Source: Microbacterium horticulturae (lineage in GTDB: Bacteria > Actinomycetota > Actinomycetes > Actinomycetales > Microbacteriaceae). From it: a stretch of DNA of 64,000 nt. How positions within the stretch are numbered: position 1 is the first letter of the stretch; every line of letters starts with the position of its first letter. Made by a program: the position numbers and the translations under genes. The notes under the pieces were generated by a model. The model saw only the letters and a program-made list of their open reading frames with translations, was not told the origin of the DNA and searched no databases. Below, piece after piece: positions 31,604-40,143 of the stretch. The stretch covers positions 2,976,001 through 3,040,000 of the forward strand of contig NZ_CP119108.1 in assembly GCF_029094505.1 (NCBI RefSeq). Reading direction: 5' to 3'.

Positions 31604-33188
31604 GCTCTTCCTCTCTGTTCGATGTGAGGTCGTCGGCCAGCTGTCGTGCACCGCGCACGGCGAGGGCGACGCTGGTCAGGGTCGGGTTCATGGTGTTCGC
31701 GGTCGGGATGAGCCCGTTGCCGCCCACGACGAGGTTCTCGTACCCCCACACCCGTGAGTAGGGGTCGGCGACCGAGGTGCCGTCGTCGCTCTCGCCCATC
31801 CGCATCGTGCCCATGTAGTGCAGGCTCGATCCGTTCGGCAGCAGGCGCGGCTGGGCGACGAACTCGCCGAGCGCGCCTCCCGCGCGACGGAGCAGCGCGG
31901 TGGCCTGCTCGATCTCGCTCTCTTCGCGCTCGGTCAGCGCGTACTCGATCGTCATGTTCGGCAGCCCGCGGTAGTCGAGCTCGTCTTCATCGAACCGCAC
32001 GCCGTCTTCGACACGGGGATGCTTGCGGACCCCGTACCCCATGTTCACGTATCCCCATCGGTTGCCGGCGGCGGGATGCTCGGGGTCGAGCGCGAACGGC
32101 GGGTTCTCGGCATACATCACCTGCAGCGAGTACGGGTGGTCGGGTTCGGAGAACGGGATGCGGTTGACGGCCGCCACCGGATCCGTGGGGTTCTGCGCGC
32201 GCCGTGCGAGTTCCTGCGCGAGCTCGTCGTCGCTGACCAGGCGCGACATCCGTGCCCCGTCCAGAGCGACGGTGCTGATGATCACGTGGTGCTCGGTGAG
32301 ATAGCGGCCCAGCGCCGCGGGGCGGATGCCCGAGGCCCAGAGCAGCTGCGGCGTCCGGAAGGCGTCCGCGGCGACGACGACCACATCGGCCGGCACCGTC
32401 TCCTGCTCATGCGTGCGCAGGTCTTCGACCGTGACGCCGGTGACGCGGGTTCCGTCGTGCTCGACCCGCCGCACCAGCGTGAGATCGCGCAGGGTGAACC
32501 GCGACGACTCGGACGTGCCGGGCTCGATCAGCGGCCCCAGCACGAAATCGGCCCCCGCCCACACCATGGTGCCGTCAGCCTGCGGGTCGCCGGCGACCGG
32601 CAGAGTGCTCGGTCCGAAGCCCGCGGGCAGTTCGCCGGCGAACTCGTCGGCCAGCTGCGTCGAGATCGCCCGTGAGATGGCCGAGTCGGCGAAGGCGTCG
32701 GTGCGCACGTGCAGCAGCCGGTCGGCTTCAGCGAGCAGGCCTGCCCACTCCTCATCGCCGATGAACGGCACACGCTCGCTGAACGACGGCGACGGAGTCG
32801 CGCACGTCCAGTGGGCGCCCATGCCTCCGACGTTGGTGGAGGCCGCTCCCGCAGGAAACTGCGTCGCGTGCGCTGCCCCGGGACCGCCGAAGTCGAGCAG
32901 GTACGTGCCGCCGCGGGCGGTGAACATGCCCTCGGCGACGACCGACTCGGGAATGCCGAGCGATTCGCGATACCGGCCGGCCTGCGGCCCCTGCGACCGC
33001 TCGCGAGCGCGCTCTTTCTCGTCAGGGTCGGCGATGTTGCGCACGCTCGCGCCGGGCACCTCGGTCAGCTGGGGCCCCGCCTCGAACATGATCAGGCGGG
33101 CATCGGGCAGCTGCTCGAGGAGCACCCGCGCGTAGGCGGCGCCGATCGGCCCGCTGCCGACGACGGCGATGGTGGGGACTCTGCTCAT
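31596..33188 (-). CDS. CarA-like FAD-dependent C-glycoside 3-oxidase (GMC/pyranose oxidase type)
   Basis: 530 residues. FAD-binding GSGPIGAAYARVL (~11-23), an acidic MFEAGPQ strand end (~35), a glycine-rich NVGGMGAHWTC (~118) near the isoalloxazine, and the C-terminal catalytic pair: His in SSLHYMGTMRMG (~455) and Asn in ANTMNPTLTSVALAVRG (~495-511), as in pyranose 2-oxidase relatives. Such enzymes oxidise the sugar C3 hydroxyl of C-glycosides, making the C-C bond labile. It sits between an MFS transporter (ATGA overlap) and the deglycosidase pair (8-bp overlap). A paralogue lies at 53142-54713. Confidence 0.85.
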   Translation of the reverse strand: MSRVPTIAVVGSGPIGAAYARVLLEQLPDARLIMFEAGPQLTEVPGASVRNIADPDEKERARERSQGPQAGRYRESLGIPESVVAEGMFTARGGTYLLDFGGPGAAHATQFPAGAASTNVGGMGAHWTCATPSPSFSERVPFIGDEEWAGLLAEADRLLHVRTDAFADSAISRAISTQLADEFAGELPAGFGPSTLPVAGDPQADGTMVWAGADFVLGPLIEPGTSESSRFTLRDLTLVRRVEHDGTRVTGVTVEDLRTHEQETVPADVVVVAADAFRTPQLLWASGIRPAALGRYLTEHHVIISTVALDGARMSRLVSDDELAQELARRAQNPTDPVAAVNRIPFSEPDHPYSLQVMYAENPPFALDPEHPAAGNRWGYVNMGYGVRKHPRVEDGVRFDEDELDYRGLPNMTIEYALTEREESEIEQATALLRRAGGALGEFVAQPRLLPNGSSLHYMGTMRMGESDDGTSVADPYSRVWGYENLVVGGNGLIPTANTMNPTLTSVALAVRGARQLADDLTSNREEEHA

Positions 33189-34693
33189 GATCGGGCACTC
33201 CTTACGGGATGCCGCGGCTCGGTCGCCGCGGGAAGGTCGGGTGATTCGTCTGACAGTCGTCCGGGTGGCAGCAGCAGCGACGCGATGACGCCGACCAGGT
33301 AGGTCGCGGCGAGCGCGATGAAGATCGGCGCGAACACATCGCGGTACAGGGCCGCGATCTGCGCCTGCACGGCGGGGGATGCGGCGTGCACCGTGGTGGG
33401 CGTCAGGGTCGCGGCATCCAATCCCGCCGGCAATCCGGCGGCGACAGCGAATCCGATGACCCCGCCGATGAGCGCGGTGGCGACGGTGGCACCCACCTGC
33501 CGGACGAGATTCACGGTCGCCGTCACGGCTCCCGTCTCGCCGACCGGGGCCGCACTCTGCACGACGGTGACGATCAGGCTCATGAAGGCTCCGGTGCCCA
33601 GCCCCACGATGGCCATGACCACCATCGGCACCCAGAGCGGCAGTCCGACCGGCAGCACCGCCATCACGGCGAGGCCGGCAGCACCGAGGATCGTGCCGGC
33701 GATCGGGAAGACACGATAGTGCCCCGTGCGGCTGGCCAGCCAGCCGCTGATCAGATTGCTCACCAGCATCCCGAACACCGTCGCTATCGGAACCAGTCCC
33801 GACACAGTGGCACTCGTCCGGTAGGCCATCTGGAAGTAGGTGGGGAGGTACGAGGTGATGGAGAAGAGGCCGATGCCCACGATCGCCGAGATGACGATCC
33901 CGGCGCCGATGGTGCGGTTGGCGAGATGCCGGAGAGGGACGATCGGGTCAGCGGCGCGCAGCTCGACCAGGATGAACGCCGCCAGGCACGCCGCCGTCAC
34001 AGCGAACGCGATGAGGGCAGCGGCGAGCTGTTCGCGGTCGACGACCCAGGTCACGGCGAGCACCAGCGCCACCACCGCGACTCCCAGCGTGGCGGCGCCT
34101 GCGACGTCGAACCGCGAACTGCCGACACCCTCGATGTGCGGGACGGCCACGGCCGCCAGGACCAGCGCGATGATCCCCACCGGCGCGTTCACCCAGAAGA
34201 CCCACGGCCAGCTCCAGTAGTCGGTGATCAGGCCTCCGACCACCGGTCCGACGAGGATGGCGATCGGAAAGGCCGCACCGATGATCGCCATGTACTGCGG
34301 GCGCTGCCGGGGTGTCGTGGTCAACGCGATGATCGTCTGCGACATCAGCTGAAGGCCGGCCGAGCTCATTCCCTGCACGACGCGGGCGAAGATGAGCCAG
34401 CCCATCGACGGCGCGAATCCGCACCCCAGCGACGAGAGGATGAACACCACGAGCGAGATCAGGAACACCGCACGCGGGCCGACGATGTCGCCGAGCTTGC
34501 CGAGCACGGGCAGCAGCACCGTGCTGGCGAGGGTGTAGCCGACGACGATCCAGCTCATCTGCTCGAGCGCGCCCAGCTGCCCCGCGACCGTCGCGAGGGC
34601 GGTCGAGACCACGGTGTTGTCGAGAGCGCCGAGGAACGAGACGGTCAGAAGAGAGATGACGAGGAAGCGGAGTTTCAACGGTGAAAGCGGCAT
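33185..34693 (-). CDS. MFS transporter, DHA2 (14-TM) family
   Basis: 502 residues from ATG 34693 (MPLSPLKLRF), preceded by GGTGAT about 7 bp away. An ATG at 34795 is open but lies at the predicted transcription start. Typical motifs: FLGALDNTVVSTALATV (~19), LGDIVGPRAVF (motif A-like, ~65), and GPVVGGLITDYWSWPWVFWV (motif C region, ~130). About 14 membrane segments. First gene of the oxidase/deglycosidase operon, so it probably imports the glycoside or exports the aglycone. Confidence 0.88.
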   Translation of the reverse strand: MPLSPLKLRFLVISLLTVSFLGALDNTVVSTALATVAGQLGALEQMSWIVVGYTLASTVLLPVLGKLGDIVGPRAVFLISLVVFILSSLGCGFAPSMGWLIFARVVQGMSSAGLQLMSQTIIALTTTPRQRPQYMAIIGAAFPIAILVGPVVGGLITDYWSWPWVFWVNAPVGIIALVLAAVAVPHIEGVGSSRFDVAGAATLGVAVVALVLAVTWVVDREQLAAALIAFAVTAACLAAFILVELRAADPIVPLRHLANRTIGAGIVISAIVGIGLFSITSYLPTYFQMAYRTSATVSGLVPIATVFGMLVSNLISGWLASRTGHYRVFPIAGTILGAAGLAVMAVLPVGLPLWVPMVVMAIVGLGTGAFMSLIVTVVQSAAPVGETGAVTATVNLVRQVGATVATALIGGVIGFAVAAGLPAGLDAATLTPTTVHAASPAVQAQIAALYRDVFAPIFIALAATYLVGVIASLLLPPGRLSDESPDLPAATEPRHPVRSARS

Positions 34694-34793
34694 GCCGGGA
34701 TCACCCGATAGATCGGGCCGTCGACGCGACGGGATGTGCCCTCGCCGCAGCATCACGGTGAGGAACGGGCCGGACGGCCCCAACGTCACCTCC

Positions 34794-34822
34794 ATTGTAT
34801 GCCCACTTACGCACTAAAGCAA
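34794..34822 (-). promoter_or_regulatory. Sigma-70-type promoter of the MFS-oxidase-deglycosidase operon
   Basis: Read on the minus strand: -35 TTGCTT (34822-34817), 17-bp spacer, -10 TACAAT (34799-34794). Predicted transcription start is about 34787, giving a leader of ~94 nt before ATG 34693. Confidence 0.6.
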
Positions 34823-34830
34823 CATAAGTG
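34804..34830. promoter_or_regulatory. Candidate operator overlapping the -35 region
   Basis: Inverted repeat CACTTA (34804-34809) / TAAGTG (34825-34830), 15 bp apart, covering the spacer and -35 box. It includes the recurrent minus-strand motif ACTTATGTTGCTT (34829-34817). Confidence 0.45.
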
Positions 34831-34841
34831 TGGAAGTTTCG

Positions 34842-35852
34842 TCAAGAAGGAGAAGAAGCGTGTCCGAGCAGCGCGTCGGCGTTGCCGCTGAGAATGAGCT
34901 CGGTCACCCCGTCGTCGAGCAGGGCACCGCGCACGAACCCGACCGGGTCATCAAGCCCCATGTCGAACGGGAAGTCGCTGCCGAGCACCACCTGCGACGC
35001 TCCAACGACCGCGATGAGGTGCCGCAGCGCGGCATGGTCGTGCACGACGGTATCGAACCAGATCCGGCGCAGGTAGCTCGACGGCTCGTGCGCGCACCCC
35101 TGCGCGTCGGGCCGCACCCGCCAGGCGTGGTCGCTGCGGCCGATCGCGGTGGGCAGGTATCCGCCGCCGTGCGCCGCAACGATCTTCAGTTCGGGATGCC
35201 GGTCGAGCACGCCTGCGAAGATCAGGTGCGACAGAGCGACGGCGTTCTCGACGGGCTGGCCCACGGTGTTGGCGAGATAGAAGCGGTCGAGTCGCTCATC
35301 GAGGCTGCAGCCGAACGGGTGCAGGAAGATGATCGCGTCGAGCTCTTCGGCTCGCGCCCAGAACGGTTCGAGTCGCTCGTCGGAGAGCTCGACGTCGCCG
35401 GCGAACGACGAGATCTCGACACCGGCGAGGCCGCGACCGAGGACGGCGTCGTCGAGGCACTCCACGATGCGGGAGGGATGCTGCAGCGGCACGAATCCCA
35501 GCCCGCTCAATCGGTCGGGAGCCTGAGCGACGTGCTCGGCCACCTGCCGGTTGGCCTCGCACGCGATCCAGACCGCCAGCTGCTCGCCGGCCCAGGGGGA
35601 GAAGTGGCTGGGCGATGCGCTCACCCACTGCCGGTCGACGGCCTGGGCGTCCATTGCCGCCAGGCGTTCGCCCACGTCGGTGAGCTGCGGGATGCGCGCT
35701 CCGACCATCGGCCCGGAGACGGCCTGGCTGCTCGCCCCGTTGCGTCGCAGTTCGAGCCGATCGGCTGCCTCGAACCCGTCGGGGTCGCGCCGGCGCACCT
35801 CGGCCTGCAGGGTCGGCAGCAGCAGGTGCGCATGCACGTCGGTGACGGTCAT
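34842..35852 (-). CDS. Amidohydrolase-family decarboxylase (ACMSD/gamma-resorcylate type)
   Basis: 336 residues from ATG 35852, overlapping the upstream hydroxylase stop (ATGA). Metal and catalytic residues of the ACMSD group are all present: H-x-H in DVHAHLLLP (~7), His in IFLHPFG (~177), catalytic His in VAAHGGGYLP (~223), Asp in LGSDFPFD (~289). These enzymes non-oxidatively decarboxylate aromatic acids or ring-cleavage products. Third gene of an operon with an extradiol dioxygenase and a flavin hydroxylase, so a step in aglycone ring breakdown is likely. Confidence 0.85.
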   Translation of the reverse strand: MTVTDVHAHLLLPTLQAEVRRRDPDGFEAADRLELRRNGASSQAVSGPMVGARIPQLTDVGERLAAMDAQAVDRQWVSASPSHFSPWAGEQLAVWIACEANRQVAEHVAQAPDRLSGLGFVPLQHPSRIVECLDDAVLGRGLAGVEISSFAGDVELSDERLEPFWARAEELDAIIFLHPFGCSLDERLDRFYLANTVGQPVENAVALSHLIFAGVLDRHPELKIVAAHGGGYLPTAIGRSDHAWRVRPDAQGCAHEPSSYLRRIWFDTVVHDHAALRHLIAVVGASQVVLGSDFPFDMGLDDPVGFVRGALLDDGVTELILSGNADALLGHASSPS

Positions 35853-36985
35853 GCCGGTTGCGCCATCTGCCGGGCGATGCCGAAGATCAGGCCTCCGGCG
35901 TCGGCGTCGCGGTTGCCGTCGATCTGCCATTGTCCGAGTTGCACGGACGCGTCGACCACCGCCCGTGCACGCGGCAGGCGGCGGGCGTGGAACTCGTCCC
36001 ACAGCGTCTGGTCCACCGCATCCCGCTCGATCAACAGCTCGGTGAGCACGACCGCGTCTTCCAGCCCCTGCGCGGCTCCCTGCGCGATGGTGGGCGGGCA
36101 CGAGTGCGCAGCGTCGCCGATGATCACGGTGCGCCCGCGGTTCCAGGGCGCCTCGACGATGTGCTGTGTGAACCAGGTGTAGTTCACGTGCGCGTCGGCA
36201 GATCCGAGGTCGGCACGGATGGAGTTCCTCGGCCCTTCGTAGGCCCACGAATCGTGGAGCATGATCTGCACGGCCTCCGCGTCGGTGACGCCGAAGCGGT
36301 CCTGCGCCTTCTCGACGAGGAACGCGTACATGGTGTCGTCGCCGGTCGGCGTGTAGCCGGCGATGTAGACCGGCCCGCCGTAGTACAGCTCGCTGCGCTG
36401 CACCTCGGCGGGGCGCGAGACGAACGACCGCCAGATGCCCATCCCGGTGGGCTGCGGCGCGGTGTCGATGCCGATGAGGCCGCGCACCGCAGAGTGCAGG
36501 CCGTCAGCCCCGATGACCAGGTCATACGTGCCCGCCACGGCGTCATCGGCGAGCACCTCGACCGCCTCCCCCACCGACCGGATGCCGCTGACGGTCGCGC
36601 CGAAGCGGATCTTCGCGCCCGCCTGCTCAGCATGGGCGAGCAGGATCTTCGCCAGATCGGGCCGATACATGCCCATGCCGGCCGGATAGTCGGGTCCCCC
36701 GGTCTTCACGTCGCCGAGCTCAGCGACCACCGGTGCGCCCGGACCGGGCGCACGCAGCGTGAGACCCTCGAACGCGAAGCCCGCGGCGCGCACGTCGTCC
36801 CACACGCCGAGCGTGTCGAAGGCGCGCAGGGCGTTGCCCTGCAGGGTGATGCCCGAGCCCAACGGGTTCAGCTCGGGCCGGGCCTCGAACACTTCGACAT
36901 CGATGCCCGCGCGGGCGAGGCGGATGGCGGCGGCGAGGCCGGTGATGCCGGCGCCGACGACGGCGACGGAAGCTACCGCGCTCAT
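35849..36985 (-). CDS. FAD-dependent aromatic hydroxylase
   Basis: 378 residues. Rossmann FAD site VAVVGAGITGLAAAIRLARA (~8-27), the DG motif IGADGLHSAVR (~152) and GDAAHSCPPTIAQGAAQG (~287), all diagnostic of class A flavoprotein monooxygenases such as salicylate hydroxylase. Uses NAD(P)H and O2 to hydroxylate a phenolic ring, here feeding the extradiol dioxygenase encoded upstream. Stop overlaps the decarboxylase start. The 67-bp gap to the dioxygenase gene shows no terminator. Confidence 0.9.
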   Translation of the reverse strand: MSAVASVAVVGAGITGLAAAIRLARAGIDVEVFEARPELNPLGSGITLQGNALRAFDTLGVWDDVRAAGFAFEGLTLRAPGPGAPVVAELGDVKTGGPDYPAGMGMYRPDLAKILLAHAEQAGAKIRFGATVSGIRSVGEAVEVLADDAVAGTYDLVIGADGLHSAVRGLIGIDTAPQPTGMGIWRSFVSRPAEVQRSELYYGGPVYIAGYTPTGDDTMYAFLVEKAQDRFGVTDAEAVQIMLHDSWAYEGPRNSIRADLGSADAHVNYTWFTQHIVEAPWNRGRTVIIGDAAHSCPPTIAQGAAQGLEDAVVLTELLIERDAVDQTLWDEFHARRLPRARAVVDASVQLGQWQIDGNRDADAGGLIFGIARQMAQPA

Positions 36986-37052
36986 GGAAGAACCTCTCTG
37001 TTCTGTGCAGTTGATGGTGACGCGAGCACGCCGCGTGGCGTCGAGGCGCAGG

Positions 37053-38069
37053 TCAGCCGCGCCCCTGCTTCGCGTACGGGTTCAGCAGCGCATCGCGGAT
37101 CTCGTCGGGCACGCCCTCTTCGGTCGCGCTCGGACCGTCAGCGGGCGGAAACGACTCGGTCATCGACATCGGCATCGCGCCGTTGCGGTAGAAGTTGTTG
37201 GACCCCTGCGAGGGGCGCCAGGTGTTCGGCTCCCAGTCCGGCACGTAGTTGCGGTACCCGCCCGTGTTCAGCTCGATGCGCAGGGTCGACGGCTCACGGT
37301 AGTAGAGGAAGTTCTGCTCGCCGATGCCGTGGATCGACGGCCCGTACTCGATCGGGATGCCGCGCTCCAGGAGCGTGTCGGCGGCGATGAGCAGCTCTTC
37401 GCGGGTGTCGACCCAGAAGGCATAGTGGTTGATGCGCCCCGGCGTCTGCGACCCGTCGAGCACCACGCCGAGATCATGCGACTTCTCATTCGTCGTGAGC
37501 ACAGAGAAGACCGAGATGGGGGCCTCGTCGAGCAGAGTGCGCGCCATGATCCGGAAGCCGAAGACGTCGCTGTACCACGCAGCGAACGCGTCGACGTCGC
37601 TGCATGCGAGGGTCACATGATCGAGCTGGCGCGGGGCGCCGGCCATCTTGCTGCGTCGCTCGGGACGGTCAGGATAGCAGGATGCCGCAGCCGCGGTCGC
37701 CTGGTGACGGGTGACGTCCCAGTGCAAGGTCATGGTGTGCCCCCACGGCCCGGTGAAGCGGTACGCCCGACCGATCCGGTGCACATCGACCCATTCTCCG
37801 GTCACACCGGCCGCCTCGATGCGGGAGACGGCTTCGTCGAGCGCCTCCGGGCTCGAGGTGCGCCAGGCCATGGTGTCCATCGCGGGCTGTTCGCCGGGAA
37901 GGACGACCACGGAGTAGGCGTAGTGGTCGCCCCAGCAGCGAAGGTAGACCGCGTCATCGATGCGGTCTACGACGGTCAGACCGACTTCTTCCTCGTAGAA
38001 CCGCACGGACGCTTCGACGTCCGGGCTCGTGACTGCCACGTACGAGAGATGGGCCAGCAGCTTGATCAT
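37053..38069 (-). CDS. Extradiol (catechol 2,3-type) dioxygenase, VOC fold
   Basis: 338 residues from ATG 38069 with AGGAA upstream. Two vicinal-oxygen-chelate domains; the C-terminal one carries the iron ligands: His in QLDHVTLACSD (~151), His in RINHYAFWVD (~212), Glu in LRIELNTGG (~265). It opens catechol-type rings next to the hydroxyls. It heads the dioxygenase-hydroxylase-decarboxylase operon. The frame remains open to 38171, but the ribosome site supports 38069. Confidence 0.88.
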   Translation of the reverse strand: MIKLLAHLSYVAVTSPDVEASVRFYEEEVGLTVVDRIDDAVYLRCWGDHYAYSVVVLPGEQPAMDTMAWRTSSPEALDEAVSRIEAAGVTGEWVDVHRIGRAYRFTGPWGHTMTLHWDVTRHQATAAAASCYPDRPERRSKMAGAPRQLDHVTLACSDVDAFAAWYSDVFGFRIMARTLLDEAPISVFSVLTTNEKSHDLGVVLDGSQTPGRINHYAFWVDTREELLIAADTLLERGIPIEYGPSIHGIGEQNFLYYREPSTLRIELNTGGYRNYVPDWEPNTWRPSQGSNNFYRNGAMPMSMTESFPPADGPSATEEGVPDEIRDALLNPYAKQGRG

Positions 38070-38177
38070 CGTCGATCGTTCCTTTCCGAGGGTGGCGGGT
38101 CTCCCGACCGATCCCAGTCTGGGTCGCGCGACGTCATCGGGGAAGCCGATTCTGACAATGCCGGAGATCACCGTTGT

Positions 38178-38987
38178 TTATGCAGACGTGAGGATCCGCG
38201 CGGCCAGGCCGACGTCGTGTGCGAAGTCGGCGAGATCAGTCGTGCGCTCACCCGTTCGCACGGCGGCGATCGCCCGGCGCAGCGCAAGGCGGCCCCGCGT
38301 CTCCCAGCGCGGCGGGAGAACCCGGGCGCCCTGCCCCTCGTCGTGGATCACCCGTGCGCTCCTTCCCGCGGCGAGTTCGATTTCGGTGCGCTCCGTGCCG
38401 AATGCGGACGCTGAGATCCGGCCACGGTCGGTGCGGAGCTCGCCCGCGCCGGCGAGCGCCGTCGCCGTCAGCGTGGCCGGCGCGCCGAAAGCCGTGTCGA
38501 ACAGCGCGAGGGCTCCCCGCGACGTGGCCGTGGCAGAGCGCAGTCGCAGCGTCCCCCCGGTGAGAACGCGCAGCCAGCCGACGGTGTCGGCGATCGCATC
38601 GGCGAGGACGGGGGACGCAGCCGCGCAGCGCGCTGTCGTCAGGGGCGCCGGCGCGCTGCCCGCCGCGTCGGATGCGACATCCCATCGCAGTCGCATGCGG
38701 TCGAGGATGATCGGCGCCCCTTTCGCCCGCTCGTCCAAGGCCCGCAGGGCAGCGGTGTCCTCGGTCGCCGGCTCGACGACGATGACCGCGCGCGCACCCT
38801 CAGCGAGCGCGCGCGCCGCGGTGGCCGACCAGCCCTTGGCCCCGGCGACGACGACCACGGCTTCAGCCGCCGTCGACGCCAGCTGCGCCTGCAGCGGCAG
38901 TTCGGCGACCGCGGCGGCCAGGCCGCCCTCCCAGCCCACGCCGGCATCGCCCTGGAGAGCCACGGCATGCGCCTGCGGCCGGGTCAT
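38178..38987 (-). CDS. Hypothetical Gfo/Idh-associated protein
   Basis: 269 residues, overlapping the Gfo/Idh stop by ATGA. Ala-rich; the N-terminal third (~40-75) has two hydrophobic strands (EAVVVVAGAKG, ARAVIVVEPA) like half a Rossmann fold but no G-x-G-x-x-G. The C-terminal part (~145-245) resembles the beta-sheet domain of Gfo/Idh oxidoreductases. It may be a non-catalytic partner of the upstream oxidoreductase. Confidence 0.55.
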   Translation of the reverse strand: MTRPQAHAVALQGDAGVGWEGGLAAAVAELPLQAQLASTAAEAVVVVAGAKGWSATAARALAEGARAVIVVEPATEDTAALRALDERAKGAPIILDRMRLRWDVASDAAGSAPAPLTTARCAAASPVLADAIADTVGWLRVLTGGTLRLRSATATSRGALALFDTAFGAPATLTATALAGAGELRTDRGRISASAFGTERTEIELAAGRSARVIHDEGQGARVLPPRWETRGRLALRRAIAAVRTGERTTDLADFAHDVGLAARILTSA

Positions 38988-40027
38988 GCCGCCACCCCCG
39001 CTCGCACTGCAGCCGCGGCCGCATCTGCGATGTCGATGGCGTAGAGCGCGTCGTGCAGGATCTCGTCGTACTCGACGGGCTCACCGTCTTCGAGCGCCGA
39101 TGCCAGAGCCCGCCACTCGGCGACGTAGCCGTCTTCCGGCTCGGGCGGGTATTCGGTCATGCGGCCGTCGGGGGCGTGCACCCGGACATCGGCGCTGCCC
39201 GCGTGCACGAACGTCGGCGGGAAGTCGACCTCGAGTTCGTCGGTCGCGGTGCCGATCGTCATCCGCCAGCGGGCGTCGGGCCCGCCCGGAAGCATGACGG
39301 CAGACAGCTGCACCAGCACGCCACTCGCGATCAGGCCGATCACGTAGCCGATCGGCGGCACCGGGCGGGCGAACACCACCCGCTCGAAGTGCGGCGCCAG
39401 GTCGCGCAGTGCGGGGAGATCGTGGATGCCCAGACCCAGCACCAGCTCCCGGACGATCGCGGCGGCCAGGTCAGGGTCGCTCCAGTCCGGACGGGGCCGC
39501 GACGCATTCTGCCCGGCCGGAGCGAGTTCGCTGACGACGTCGTGGTACCGCCCGTTCGGAGGAAGCGCGATAGTGATCTCGACCGTGCGAACACGGCCCT
39601 CGTTCGCGACGAGATGATGCTTCGCGCGCGCCCAGGCGGGGTCGAAGTGGTGGTTCGTACCCACCACGAGCGCGGTGTGGGAGCGACGGCACGCATCGAC
39701 GACGGCATTCGCCTCCTGCCGAGTGCAGGCGATCGGCTTCTCGCAGAGGATCGCGCGCTTGCCCGCCGCGATCGCCGCGAGGATCTGCGCGGCGTGCTGC
39801 GTGGGCGGGCTGCAGATGGCCACGACATCGACGGCCGGGTCGGCCAGCAGTTCGGCCGTCCCCGCGGAGGAACGGGCACCCGTCCGTCTCGCCAGCGCCG
39901 CAGCCCGCCCACTGCCGGCATCCGCGAGATGCGTCACCGTGAAGTGTTCGGCAAGGCGCGCGAGAGTGGGCAGGTGCAGGGCCGCCACACCCGGCCCGGC
40001 ACCGATGACACCGACTCCTGCCGCCAT
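38984..40027 (-). CDS. Gfo/Idh/MocA-family oxidoreductase
   Basis: 347 residues from ATG 40027 (GGAGAGG upstream). NAD(P)-binding GVGVIGAGPGVAALHLP (~4-20), ICSPPTQHA (~70), and the family's E-K-P motif CEKPIACT (~95). The C-terminal domain has GLGIHDLPALRD (~188). It likely interconverts keto- and hydroxy-sugars released from glycosides. Divergent from the ROK regulator; the shared 116-bp gap holds a 25-bp imperfect palindrome. Confidence 0.87.
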   Translation of the reverse strand: MAAGVGVIGAGPGVAALHLPTLARLAEHFTVTHLADAGSGRAAALARRTGARSSAGTAELLADPAVDVVAICSPPTQHAAQILAAIAAGKRAILCEKPIACTRQEANAVVDACRRSHTALVVGTNHHFDPAWARAKHHLVANEGRVRTVEITIALPPNGRYHDVVSELAPAGQNASRPRPDWSDPDLAAAIVRELVLGLGIHDLPALRDLAPHFERVVFARPVPPIGYVIGLIASGVLVQLSAVMLPGGPDARWRMTIGTATDELEVDFPPTFVHAGSADVRVHAPDGRMTEYPPEPEDGYVAEWRALASALEDGEPVEYDEILHDALYAIDIADAAAAAVRAGVAA

Positions 40028-40048
40028 GTTCGCACCCTCTCCTTCGAG

Positions 40049-40073
40049 ACTTATGTCTAAGGCATACCTAAGT
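40049..40073. promoter_or_regulatory. Imperfect palindrome in the Gfo/Idh-ROK divergent promoter
   Basis: ACTTA (40049-40053) and TAAGT (40069-40073) are the outer arms, with partly symmetric GT/AC bases inside. The left half is ACTTATGTCTAAG, the plus-strand version of the motif shared with other units in this island. It lies 22 bp before the Gfo/Idh start and 70 bp before the ROK start. Confidence 0.5.
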
Positions 40074-40143
40074 GAGTGCCCTCGGCGGCGCACGAGGCGG
40101 TGACTTCTCCGCCTAGCTCCCGCGGTTGTGTCAGAATCAGTCC

